A stretch of 64,000 nt of DNA from Diplonema papillatum (lineage: Eukaryota > Euglenozoa > Diplonemea > Diplonemida > Diplonemidae), in NCBI GenBank assembly GCA_030068145.1, contig JAPJBO010000363.1, positions 62,001-126,000 on the forward strand, given 5' to 3'. Each line of letters begins with the position of its first letter. The stretch's first letter is position 1. The position numbers and the translations under genes are program-made. Positions 40,037-49,769 of the stretch are shown piece by piece. A model generated the notes under the pieces. That model worked only from the letters and a program-made list of their open reading frames with translations, was not told the origin of the DNA and did not search any database.

Positions 40037-42298
40037 TCAGTATCGTCGCTTCTCCTGCTTGACGACAATGTCGTAGGCCGGGTCGAAGGGGCCGTTGTCT
40101 ACCTCTGTGTACACGATCTGCTCCCCAGTTTGGTTCGACGAGCCGCCGCACCGGGCGGCGTCTTCCTTCCAGGACCCGTCTTTGGAAACGACGACGTAGC
40201 GAATTTCGGGCGGAACCTTCGCGAGGATGTCGGAAAAGAACGGGTCGACGATGATCGAGTCCTTGTCCAGCGTGTCGTTGGACACGGGACACTTCCACGG
40301 GGGTGACTCCTTCCCCAGCTCTGCCATGGTTCGGGCGCGTTGAACGTTTACGTATAGGAAGTGCTCCAAGTCGAATGGCTGGAGATGGCGAGACTTCTTG
40401 CCACATGCCGGCACCACGATCCTGGTGTTTGACAAAGGGTCGTGCAGGTCCACCTTGATGCTCTCTGTCTGGGCCACGTCCTCGGGGTCCTTCGAGTCAT
40501 CCTCGATGCTTTCCACGAAAAGCCTTTGCACTCTCCTGGTTGCAAGGGCCAGGTCGATGTGCGAGCTTTGACTGTCGATCCACTGCGTCAGCTTCGCCAC
40601 TTCCTCTTCTAAAGTCGGGGAATACCGCGTCCACGTGTCCGCACGGGACAGCACAGCCCCCGTCACAGCAGAAGTGTTCGAAAACACAGTGTCAAACCTG
40701 CGAGGGAAAGAAGTGCGTATTTTGGTGGAGGAATGGGCTGCGGACAGATGCAAATGAAAGAGAGTCGTCAGGGGGGGGAAACTTAGTTTAGTGTTTAGGC
40801 AGAACACTGGCTCGCATGCATGTTTAATGCTAGTATCAAGTCTTCGTCGAAGAAAGTGTAAAACAAAATAGGGGAAAGGGAAAAATGGTTCGCAGGGAGT
40901 GTAAGACTCCGCAGGTAGGGTCTGGAACCTTGAGGGACTAGTCCTCTTTATTCTTTTTTTCTTGTGTGCACCTCGTCCTTCGTCTCAGGTTTCGCTCTTG
41001 AACGCATACCAACCCAAAGTTAGAGCTCTTCATTGGACGGAGACTTTCGGTCCTGATCCGGTGCTATCACAAACAAACTTTCTGGTTCCCATGTCCTTCC
41101 TTCGTCAAATTAAAAGGGGGGGGGGGTGGGGGGGATTAAATGGGGCCAAAAGCGAGGGTTTTAAAACGATGTTTTCAATCTTCGGTCCCCACGCTTTGGT
41201 TCTTGATTGATGCAGATACCGTATCATCTTCGGTCCCCATGCTCTGATTCTTGATTGATGCAGATACCGTATCATCTTAGGCTCTGATTCTTGATTGGTG
41301 CAGATACCGTATCATCTTAGGCTCTGATTCTTGATTGGTGCAGATACCGTATCATCTTAGGCTCTGATTCTTGATTGATGCAGATACCGTATCATCTTAG
41401 GCTCTGATTCTTGATTGATGCAGATACCGTATCATCTTAGGCTTTGATTCTTGATTGGTGCAGATACCGTATCATCTTAGGCTCTGATTCTTGATTGATG
41501 CAGATACCGTATCATCTGAGGCTCTGATTCTTGATTGGTGCAGATACCGTATCATCTTCGGTCTCCACGCTCTGGTTCTTGATTGATAAAGACATTCTTG
41601 TCACTGCTCTCGCAGGAAATACTGTCGCGTGGGAGTACGTACACGAAAGCTGGAAACACTTATTGACGTGCCAACAGCTTCCCCACCAATAGTGTGGGGA
41701 CTCCCCGGAGAGCCCCTAGTCTCCAATGCAATACAAGTCCTACATACCGGTTGGTCCGACCAACGAGAATCTTTTTGGCGAGCTGCTTCACACCCTGAGG
41801 GGTCGGCTCGTCGATGATTTTCATGACGTATTCGTGCACGGGTTTGTCGATGAACCGCGAGCGGATGGAAAGGTAGTACTTGTCGATGTAGACCAGCACG
41901 TCGAGGATCATTGCGTGCGAGAAGTGCTCGACGGCCTTGTCGACAAGGCCGAGGAACACGGTCTGCCGGTTGGTGTTCTGCTCGTTGCTGTCCAGCGTCA
42001 CCTCCCCCAGCCTGTAGATCGCCACAGCGACTTCGAAGGGCGTCGCCAGGCTCATAATGTGCGCTTCGCAGGCGTCCCGCAGCTCGACGCGTTCCAGCGC
42101 TTTTTTCTTGGCATCGCTGCCGTCGGTTATTACCACCGTCTCCTTCTCTTTCCCGGCTGCGCCCCTGCGCCCTCTGCGATCCCGGTCGTCTCTCCTCGCA
42201 TGCGTGTCAATCCTTGCATCCCGCCGCGAATGCGAGGTTGACCTCCGCGCCCTGTACGGTGACCGCGAGCGGGCCATCCGCCCCCGCCTAGCCCGCAC
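40037..42298 (-). CDS. SIZ/PIAS-like protein with degenerate SP-RING (two exons)
   Basis: I join exon 1 (42298-41748) and exon 2 (40697-40037). The donor CG/GTATGT and the acceptor TCTTTCCCTCGCAG/G split one Arg codon, and the phase fits exactly, giving 403 residues. Residues 1-50 are Arg/Ser-rich. Residues ~265-345 match an SP-RING, the E3 SUMO-ligase domain of SIZ/PIAS proteins: DPLSNTRIVVP, HLQPFDLEHFL, PPWKCPVS, then IIVDPFFSDIL. Two of four expected zinc ligands are Ser (positions 286 and 323); His288 and Cys320 remain. Zinc binding, and so ligase activity, is doubtful. The middle (~75-260) is helical and not recognised. The 1.05-kb intron holds a C repeat and a 40-bp satellite. Exon 1 may start further upstream. 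The 3' and 5' ends both have shuffled copies nearby. Confidence 0.72.
40762..40955 (+). repeat. dispersed repeat, C module in the intron
   Basis: GGGGGGGAAACTTAGTTTAG, CAGGCAGAACACTGG, ATGCTAGTATCAAGTCTTCG, then TCTGGAACCTTGAGGGACTA. The following 40970-41035 matches the link segment after C at 32402-32455. Confidence 0.75.
41182..41590 (+). repeat. 40-bp tandem repeat, nine units, intronic
   Basis: CAGATACCGTATCATCTTAG followed by GCTCTGATTCTTGATTG(A/G)TG. Exact 40-bp spacing from 41301 to 41541; the first and last units carry an extra TCGGTCCCCACG-type segment. It lies inside the intron of the SIZ/PIAS-like gene. Confidence 0.92.
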
Positions 42299-42544
42299 TC
42301 CCCCTTCTTCCCCACCTTACGATAACCCGTGTTTTGTTTGTGCGCATTAGCGGAACTCACCTGCTTTGGTAAGTCTCACGTGTAGTACGCTGCCGACTAC
42401 TAATTTTTAGCACCCAACAATGCATTATTTACACACACAAAATGAGTCGAAGGCCAATGCGTTGTATCGAGAGAGAGAACACATCAAAAGAAGCCAACTG
42501 GTAGTCACACCTTAGCAGTCCCAGGGCCGCTCCCCACCCACTTG

Positions 42545-43005
42545 TATGTGTTCTCATGGTCATCGCTACCGCGCCTTTTTTTTCTTGGCATCGCTGCCGT
42601 CGGTTATTACCACCGTCTCCTTGGCTGCGCCCCTGCGCCCTCTGCGCTCCCGGTCGTCTCTCCTCGCATGCGTGTCAATCCTTGCATCCCGCCGCGAATG
42701 CGAGGTTGACCTCCGCGCCCTGTACGGTGACCGCGACCCGCCCCCGCCTAGCCCGCACTCCCCCTCTTCCCGGACCTCCGCGCCCTGTACGGTGACCGCG
42801 AGCGGGTCATCCCGCACCCGCCTAGCCCGCACTCCCCCTCTTCCCGGACCTCCGCGCCCTGTACGGTGACCGCGAGCGGGACTCCCCCTTCTTCCCCACC
42901 TTACGATAACCCGTGTTTTGTTTGTGCGCATTAGCGGAACTCGCCTGCTTTGGTAAGTTTCACGTGTAGTACGCTGCCAACTACTAATTTTTAGTACCCA
43001 ACAAT
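42545..43005 (-). pseudogene. shuffled copy of the 5' end of the SIZ/PIAS-like gene
   Basis: Positions 42580-42740 match 42105-42270 of exon 1. Then a ~60-bp piece (GACCTCCGCGCCCTGTACGG, TGACCGCGA, GCCTAGCCCGCACTCCCCC) is repeated three times. Finally 42880-43005 matches 42300-42430, upstream of exon 1. It copies the start region with internal amplification and no rest of the gene. Confidence 0.85.
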
Positions 43006-43068
43006 GCATTGATACATCATACATGTACGCCTATATATTTTTTATAGGCGCATTTAGGCAACAAAATA

Positions 43069-44037
43069 CCGTAAATGGAAATATGTTGGACCGGACAAAA
43101 GTCCCAAGTTGCCACTTTTTGGCCGAAAGTCCCAAGATTTGTCCGGCCCAACATTTTTCGGGAGGCTTTTGCGTACTTAGCAATTTTCGAGTTTTGGCCT
43201 TCTTGGTTCTTGCTTGGTCCGGATCTGGTGGTATCACATCCCAGGATGGGAAACACTCTGTAGGAGAGTCCTGACGTTGCCCACCAGTGCGATGGCTGCC
43301 ACGTTCTCGCGGACGACATTCGTACCTGAGGGCGACCTTCTGGAAGTCTTCACAATACCCCTCGCAACACTCGATACAACCTGAGCTGTAATCACCCCGC
43401 CTGCCTCTCGCATCGCCTTCAGTATCCTGAACAGCTCTTCCTGTTCTTCTTCTGCAAGCAACCTCGGACGTCCTCGTTTAGCCACGGGAAGGGCAATGCC
43501 TCTCTCGTCTCTTTCGTCGTCGTACAGCCTCTTCTTGTTCACGGTTTTTTTCAGCTCGTCTTTGCATGCGTCATAGAATCGTCCGGCCGAGCCCTTCGTT
43601 ACCTTCCGAGCATTCGGCCTGTCATTCCACGTGGCAACTGCCTTGGTGAGCCCGAGATCTGCGACCAACTTGGCTATCTCAAGCTTTGTATCTGCTGCCC
43701 AAGCCTTGTATGTCTCTTGGCCCTTGCGAGGCGCGCTCGCAACTACCTCCTTGGCAACAGCATCAGCGCGGGCTTCCTTCTTGACCTCTGCCGAAACGAC
43801 AGCAAACGGTTCACGCTTTACGACGTACCGCAACATTGCTCTTTTTTTCCCTTTATTTTCCTTCTGTTTTTGTGGGTTTCCAGTCAAACTTTGCATTGTG
43901 TTGTGTGCCGAATAGGAAATATGTTGGACCGGACAAAAGTCCCAAGTTGCCAATTTCTGGCCAAAGTCCCAAGATTTGTCCGGTCCAACTTAAGTCCGGT
44001 CCAATATTTGTCCGGTCCAATATATTTCCATATACGG
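43069..44037 (-). mobile_element. pogo/Tc1-mariner-like element, TSD TA
   Basis: 969 bp. The ends are inverted, CCGTAAATGGAAATATGTTG and CCGTATATGGAAATATATTG (reverse complement), followed by GGACCGGACAAA. TA is present on both sides (43067-43068, 44038-44039), the usual Tc1/mariner target. Sub-terminal motifs TTGGACCGGACAAA and AAAGTCCCAAG recur at both ends. It encodes only the DNA-binding half of a transposase, so it is probably non-autonomous. It lies inside the left TIR of the larger element and is therefore younger than it. Confidence 0.78.
43234..43953 (-). CDS. truncated pogo-like transposase, HTH region
   Basis: 239 codons; the first 12 or so come from the terminal repeat, so the functional start is probably the Met in NTMQSLTG or later. 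Residues ~150-205 read KRGRPRLLAEEEQEELFRIL, then MREAGGVITAQVVSSVARGI, typical of the HTH segment that precedes the DDE domain in pogo-like transposases. The DDE_1 nuclease domain is absent, since the frame ends at 43234 close to the element end. It could bind element ends and act as a repressor; that is inference. Basic Lys/Arg-rich N-terminus. Confidence 0.6.
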   Translation of the reverse strand: MATWDFCPVQHISYSAHNTMQSLTGNPQKQKENKGKKRAMLRYVVKREPFAVVSAEVKKEARADAVAKEVVASAPRKGQETYKAWAADTKLEIAKLVADLGLTKAVATWNDRPNARKVTKGSAGRFYDACKDELKKTVNKKRLYDDERDERGIALPVAKRGRPRLLAEEEQEELFRILKAMREAGGVITAQVVSSVARGIVKTSRRSPSGTNVVRENVAAIALVGNVRTLLQSVSHPGM

Positions 44038-44707
44038 TAATAGCATATAGGCGCATATAGGCGAAATAAATTCAGAAATAATATAAAATAATGCAGAAAT
44101 ATTCGAGAAATATTCAAAAATAATACTTTACTAATATTTTCCTGTTGACTTCCCTGGCTGTTTTCTCGTGCAGAAACGCGGCTCTGTGCTGCCAGAAGCT
44201 GAGAAAGGCTGCTGGAACATGTTCTCGCGAAAAAACAGTGACCCGGTCACGTAGTTAGGTTCGACTTTGACTACATGCTTTTGCTTGTGTGCATGATGAA
44301 GGCAGATTGGAGAATGGACGCATAGCTGGTCCATGTTTGCTTCGCCTTCGTGCACAACAAAGGCTGTGGCATGCCTTCGAAACAGCAATTGTCCGCGTTT
44401 AGAGCACGTTCACCAAGAACAGGACATCTTCGCATCGAGTGTGGTCGACAAGAGGTTGGTCGACGGTGGTCTAGTTTGCATGAGTGTGAAAACACGACTG
44501 CCAACACTTATCCACGTGTTGGGTTCCTTCTTATTCTTCCAGAACGGGAAAAGAACGGTCAAAGAGAAAGCTGGTCGTTTCTGACGCCTCGTCTGGGTCG
44601 TCTCACTCGGTCGCAACAACGACCGAGTCTGACAACGAAGAGCCCGAAGCCAAGATACCAGCGAAGACAGAAAGTCGTCCGAAAAGAAGCCAGCGCCAAA
44701 GCGCAAA

Positions 44708-45098
44708 CGAGGTCGCCCTAAGGGCAGCAAACACGAGGTCGCCCTAAGGGCAGCAAACACGAGGTCGCCCTAAGGGCAGCAAACACGAGGTCGCCCTAAG
44801 GGCAGCAAACACGAGGTCGCCCTAAGGGCAGCAAACACGAGGTCGCCCTAAGGGCAGCAAACACGAGGTCGCCCTAAGGGCAGCAAACACGAGGTCGCCC
44901 TAAGGGCAGCAAACACGAGGTCGCCCTAAGGGCAGCAAACACGAGGTCGCCCTAAGGGCAGCAAACACGAGGTCGCCCTAAGGGCAGCAAACACGAGGTC
45001 GCCCTAAGGGCAGCAAACACGAGGTCGCCCTAAGGGCAGCAAACACGAGGTCGCCCTAAGGGCAGCAAACACGAGGTCGCCCTAAGGGCAGCAAACAC
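44708..45098 (+). repeat. 26-bp tandem repeat, 15 units
   Basis: The unit CGAGGTCGCCCTAAGGGCAG plus CAAACA is almost invariant over 15 copies. In one frame the first unit and its left flank encode KRKRGRPKGSKH, an AT-hook core (GRPKGSK). The unit is not a multiple of three, so the frame is lost in the second unit and a stop follows. The near identity indicates recent expansion. Confidence 0.92.
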
Positions 45099-45892
45099 AA
45101 GCCGAAAGGCAATGCTTTCGCGCTGACCTTGCCTGCAGCGCAGCCGGCGTAGACGCAAACCCGACAAACGACAAGCCGACGACGACAGTCAAAAACGCCT
45201 CCAGGTAAGAAGCACGACTCACGCGGCTGACATGCCATCAAGCACGTTGGAGTGGCCGGTCTATCTGGCAAGTGCAGCAGCTGCCCTCGCCCGATTTGAG
45301 AAACTGGTGCAGAAACGGGGCTGACTGCTGAGCGATACGGTGGTTTACGACGAGTGGTGCACCTCCTTACCACCCAGAGCCGTTCTTCAGCGGATTACAA
45401 CAGCAGCAGCATGCAAAGATGAAAGGACGCAAAAAAGCCAGCGGAGACACCCACGGCCGAAGTGAATGACTTCTTCTCCGCACAGAGCGAAGTGTGCGAC
45501 TTGCGGCGCTGTAGCGGCCTACGGCAACTCCATAGACGTGGTTTTATGGTTTGCCCGGTTTATCCGCCGGGTCTACGACCTAATTGTTCCGGTCAGCCAA
45601 CCCTAACATGTCGTTATTGGCACTTTCAGCTCGTTGGCTACCGGATCATCGGGTTTGCGCACGAATTCCGCACAAAACAGCGCGTTTCTGCACGACTCTC
45701 GGTCCAGATGGTGACCAGGAATATTTTTGAATAAAATATTGCACAAAATATTGCGCAATTTATTTCGCCTATATGCCTATATTTAGCCTATATTTAGCCT
45801 AAATTTAGCATATATCTTTATTATTTTTTGGGAAAAACGCGAAAATAATCGAATATAGGCTAAATATATATAGGCTTACATGTATGATACAT

Positions 45893-47408
45893 AGTATGCA
45901 AGAAAAACAATGGTTTGCTTTATTTGCTTTTTGATTTTCTCATTATTCGCCTTTTTCGGTAGCAAATAAAGCGAATCAAAGCAAATAAAAGCGAATCAAA
46001 GCAAATCAGCCAGGTTTCTAGGGGTAAAAGTGATTTTGTCCGGGAATGGGAGAGTCGCAAACCCAGCGTCAAAGCCGGCCAAGCGCAAGAAGGAGGAGTG
46101 CGATGAAGGGGAGGAACCTACAGAGAGTCAGCGGCCAGCCTTCTCAGAAATTGTTTCCAACTGTTTTTTTGTACATCGCTTCTTGTGCGTTTTGCAGGCA
46201 ACGTGAGTTGTCACACCGTTCGCGCGGATGTGACGGGCCTCGACTTCACACGCTACTCAAAACGGAAATGTTTTTGCGGGGCCGCAGCCCCACCTGTCCA
46301 TGGCCATGCTTTGCAACTTGGAGATTGCCCACTCGGACAACCTTGATGGAGTTGTCAATGCGTGTTCGTTCTAAACCGCTTGTCCGCTGTCGTACCCGGG
46401 TGTCGATTCTTCTTGGCGCTTTATTTCTGTGATTACCTCGCCAAATTTCAACCAGATCAGCTGGTTCAAGAGCCGCTTCTTTTCTGTGGGGCCGGTTGAG
46501 CTCTTTTACTGGCGATTGTGCATGCGCTGAGTACCCAACCTTCGATTATCTAGAAGCTACGTGCATATAACTTCTTCCTGAGGTCTCCACGTCCAAGATT
46601 TCTGCCGCATTGAGGAAAGAGACCTGCTTCGTGTGTAGTAGCTGTTTGCGTGAGCTCCGACAAAGCAGATCCAAGCGATGACGTTTCCGTGCACCGGTCG
46701 CCTCCAGTCCGGGGCTTGATTGCTAAAAAGGGTTCTGAACACAGACTCCGCCGCCTCCACACGATAGTGTCAGTGGTGCTGGTGGACCAAGGCGCTGGGC
46801 TCGTGTACCGTGGACATGAAGCCTGCCAAGCTCGTCCAGATGCCGGCGTTGCATAAAATCAAACAGCCCCCTGATGCATAGCCTTCTTCACGCTTCCGTC
46901 CTGCGACTCCGTGCCTAAAAAGCAAAACCTTGCAGGACAAACAAGGACTGGTGTACGGTAACCTTTTTCCTCGGGTTTGAGGTGGATGGCTCCTCCGATT
47001 GACACGCGTCAATCTCTGCCTTCGCTGTCGTCACGTACCTCCCAGATACGCAGCAAAGCCCCTTCTTGTTGTCACCCAACCATATGGTGTAAAGTTCACC
47101 ACGGAATCGTGACCAGCGGATTTCACTGGGTGTCAGCAGCATATCAACCATCCGTCGGCTCGTCCACCACCCACAAACCCAGGAGAGGTGACCAGCCCCA
47201 CGAAAGTATCGCGGAATAGGTACCTGTACCGTCTTTACTGCGGTTCGCCAAGGAATTGCATCGTTCACTGCACCCGATGCCACAGCAAACACCATGATTT
47301 GCTTTTATTTGCTCGAGCGAATAATAAGCAAAATAAAAGGCAAATCTAATTTGCTTTTTCTCAAAAAAGTTGATTTGCTCATTATTTGCTTTGCTTGCAT
47401 ACCTATGT
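45893..47408. mobile_element. possible TIR element of unknown class
   Basis: It starts AGTATGCAAGAAAAACAATG and ends, on the reverse strand, AGGTATGCAAGCAAAGCAAA. Both ends continue into GCAAAT/GCGAAT-rich sequence with CTCATTATT (left) and AATAATGAGC (right). No TSD is clear. Minus-strand frames at 46915-47295 and 46557-46760 look moderately coding-like but I recognise no transposase domain. Confidence 0.4.
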
Positions 47409-48002
47409 TGATAACACAAAAACTTTCACTCTAAAAAAATGAGTCGAAGGACAGTGTATATGTATGCATGCATGCACGTGTACACTGTACCACTACGTAT
47501 GCACAGAGGTATGCTGTGTGCTGGTATCACCAGATATCGGCATCAGCAACCTCATCACGAGCTCGTGCATCTGCTCTATGCGTTGTAACGAGAGAGACAG
47601 AAAGAGAGAACACATCAAAACAAGTCAAAGGTGTGGGCCTTCAGTCAGGTGGGCCCGGCTAGATTCGGGGTGGCTCCCTTGGAGGGACAGGGACGACGCC
47701 TCAGCAGTCCCAGGGCCTCTCCCCACCCACCTGTAGTAAATTGTTGCATTAGTGTGATTGTCAGGCCTTCGACTACCCTGAGCAACGCGCTGTTTAGCAG
47801 TCCCAGGGCCGCTTCCCACCCACATGTATGTGTTCCCATGGTCATCGCTACCGCGCTGACCTTTCCCGAGAGAGATGCGAGAGCGCGAACAAAAATAGTG
47901 CGGCGCTTTCTTTTGTTTGTGCGCACCAGCGGAACCTCGCCTCGCTTTTGTTGAGGCACTGCGGTATGCTGCCAACTAACTACTATTTTTTAGTAACCAC
48001 AA
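47409..48002. other. gene-free stretch with repeat pieces
   Basis: CATGGTCATCGCTACCGCG occurs at 47837 and at 42555. A family A-like end (GTTTGTGCGCACCAGCGGAA, CTACTATTTTTTAGTA) is at 47917-47995. A ~95-bp internal duplication (CAGTCCCAGGGCC, CCACCCACC/CCACCCACAT) is at 47704-47825. No supported gene. Confidence 0.5.
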
Positions 48003-48029
48003 CCCCCCCCCCCCCCCCCCCCCCCCCCC
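48003..48029 (+). repeat. C27 homopolymer
   Basis: An uninterrupted C run directly left of the nested elements. With the C34 run at 49736-49769 it could be an expanded poly-C target duplication. Confidence 0.95.
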
Positions 48030-48031
48030 TA

Positions 48032-48522
48032 GGGCAGCGTTTTAAAATACGTAGAAAACGTTTTCCCTCAGAAAACGTTTTCCGTATTTTAACGGCGGGC
48101 CCGTTAAAAAACGCTTAGAAAACGTTACAGTGAAATGCGCGTTACCCTTACCTGTACACCCGTTCCAATAGGAAGGACACACGGTACAACGGGAAAAGGA
48201 AAAAGATGGCGAAACGATCGCACGAAACCATTGTCTGGCAGGGCGTGGAGGTGAAAACCGAAGGGAAGAGCATGAAGGCAGTGAAGTGCCTCTTCTGCGA
48301 GCACGAGTTTTCTGGAAGTGCATCTCGATTGCGTGAGCACTTCCTCACCGGAGGAAGCGTGAAGCGATGCGTACCAAAAGAGGCGTGAAATAGGTGAACA
48401 AGAGTAGAACCACGTCGTTACCACGAACGTTTTCCCTTAAAAAACGTTTTCCTTTAGAAAACGTTTTCCGTATTTTAAGAATCGATTTCCTTAAAAAACG
48501 CCGTTTTCTAACAACGCTGCCC
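48032..48522 (+). mobile_element. 491-bp TIR element carrying a BED-finger ORF
   Basis: Ends GGGCAGCGTT on both strands with TA on each side (48030-48031, 48523-48524). Sub-terminal tandem palindromes GAAAACGTTTTC lie near both ends. Removing it leaves poly-C followed by TAGGGGGGGTCAAAAG, which is exactly the expected left end of the neighbouring element (48523-49735), so this one inserted at the very edge of that one. If the ends are read as TAGGGCAG instead, it would look hAT-like but would lack a matching 8-bp TSD. Confidence 0.7.
48206..48388 (+). CDS. 60-residue BED-type zinc-finger protein
   Basis: A complete short frame with Met and stop. C28-x2-C31, H45 and C55 give CLFC, then HFLTGGSVKRC, the BED-finger pattern seen at the N-terminus of hAT and related transposases. 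WQGVEV upstream fits the aromatic start of the domain. No catalytic part follows. It is centred between the palindromic arrays of the element. It may be a remnant of a longer transposase or a stand-alone DNA-binding peptide that could bind the same ends; function unproven. Confidence 0.6.
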   Translation: MAKRSHETIVWQGVEVKTEGKSMKAVKCLFCEHEFSGSASRLREHFLTGGSVKRCVPKEA

Positions 48523-49734
48523 TAGGGGGGGTCAAAAGCTGTCAAAATAGGTCATTTTTTTGGGAACCACATAGGGGCTCCTGAAAGGCAATAAAATTTG
48601 GTAAACCGCCCCAGAACCGTATAGAAATGCCTAAAACATGCTTTTTGGCTGCTGAAGTGCCCCGAAAAGGCCTTTTTACGAGTGCCCAATTTTTGGACTC
48701 AGGGTGGACACCGTTTGGTACCGGTGTTCTTCTTTTTAGGTGACAACCCCAAAAATAGTGACAGCATGAACCGAAGAAGGAAAACAACACTGCCCAAACC
48801 TATGTATTTTTACTCAAAAGACTATCCTGAGAGTTGGGGATGGTGGGGCTTCGTAGGAGGCATCGACAAGCGACTCAATGAGGTACGGCTTCGTAACGTG
48901 CCGCCCCCTCGAGTCCTTGACGTCAGCGCCAGCTTTCGTAGTGGCCTGTGTCGTGTAGCGTGCTACCGCAAGCTGCAGATACCCTGCCCTGAGCTGCTAT
49001 GTCGTGGCAGCCCTATGAATCCACCGCCGAACCTTTTCGTTCAAGTCCAGTTTTCTATTTTTGTTCAAGCTCAACGTGCGTTGGGGTTAGGTACCAGATA
49101 CACCCCGGTGACCAGTATTGTCTTCCGTGCGTGTGCAATGCGACCCTTTCGGGGTGGTGTACGAAAGGCGAACTTGAATAAAAGACACTGTCGCGTGCAT
49201 CCCTTCAACAAAAACGTTGGGATCTGGAAAATCCCACTACGGATGCGAGCATCTCATTGTGTTTTTCTCGGAAAGACATCGAACTTTGTGAATATCGCTC
49301 CAGCAGCAGTTCGGGGAAGAGCTGCTGCCTGCGGTGTCAACAACACCTCAGCTTGCGCAAGACTCAGAGAGCCTTTTGGGACGTTGTTAACCATCCAGAC
49401 GAGCAACGTTAATAGCTGCCTTCCTCCTGGGTGTCGTTTGCCCTTTTGTTGCTTCCATTTGTGGCTGCCTGCACGTGATTGTAGCCTCATCTTTGCATGG
49501 TATGAACAGTGAAGCACACACACAGGCTGCTAGCCGGTACCAAACGGTGTCCACCCTAAAACCATCAACTAATACACCCCCCCCTGGGCCATTTTCCATG
49601 AAACTTCCCCCAAAAACACGTTTCCGGGCATTTCTGAGGCGGGTTGCATGTTTTTTTAGCCTTAAACTGCCGTTAAGTCTACAGGCTGAAAATGTCACCA
49701 TTTTGACGCAAAAAAAGACCTTTTGACCCCCCCT

Positions 49735-49735
<1 letters not shown>
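48523..49735. mobile_element. hAT-like element with ~205-bp diverged TIRs
   Basis: Left TAGGGGGGGTCAAAAGCTGT, right (reverse complement) TAGGGGGGGTCAAAAGGTCT. Matches continue inward, becoming very strong at the inner edge: GGGTGGACACCGTTTGGTAC at 48702-48721 and its inverse at 49536-49555. Poly-C flanks it on the right, and on the left once the BED element is removed, so the TSD would be C8. A plus frame at 48682-49512 (276 codons) is open across the interior but resembles no family I know. Confidence 0.65.

Positions 49736-49769
<34 letters not shown>
49736..49769 (+). repeat. C34 homopolymer
   Basis: Uninterrupted C run, immediately right of the hAT-like element. Confidence 0.95.

Larger units (their letters stand above)
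43018..45884. mobile_element. TIR element with 8-bp direct repeats, host to a pogo-like insertion
   Basis: Long, diverged terminal inverted repeats (~150 bp): left CATACATGTACGCCTATATA, right (reverse complement) TACATGTAAGCCTATATATA, with further matches at CATATAGGCGAAATAAATT and TATTCAAAAAT. TGATACAT flanks both sides (43010-43017 and 45885-45892), a likely 8-bp TSD, although the TIR ends are offset by two bases. The left TIR is interrupted at 43069-44037 by a second element. No intact transposase is recognised in 44130-45720. The 8-bp TSD hints at hAT-like, unproven. Confidence 0.65.

Noticed and set aside
44708-45098. CRISPR-like array
   Set aside because: Units are contiguous and lack unique spacers; the same holds for the arrays at 4436, 8932, 17790 and 41182. 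They are ordinary tandem repeats in eukaryotic DNA.
45893-47408. piggyBac or hAT transposase in the minus-strand frames
   Set aside because: No catalytic triad, zinc motif or TTAA/8-bp TSD could be recognised.
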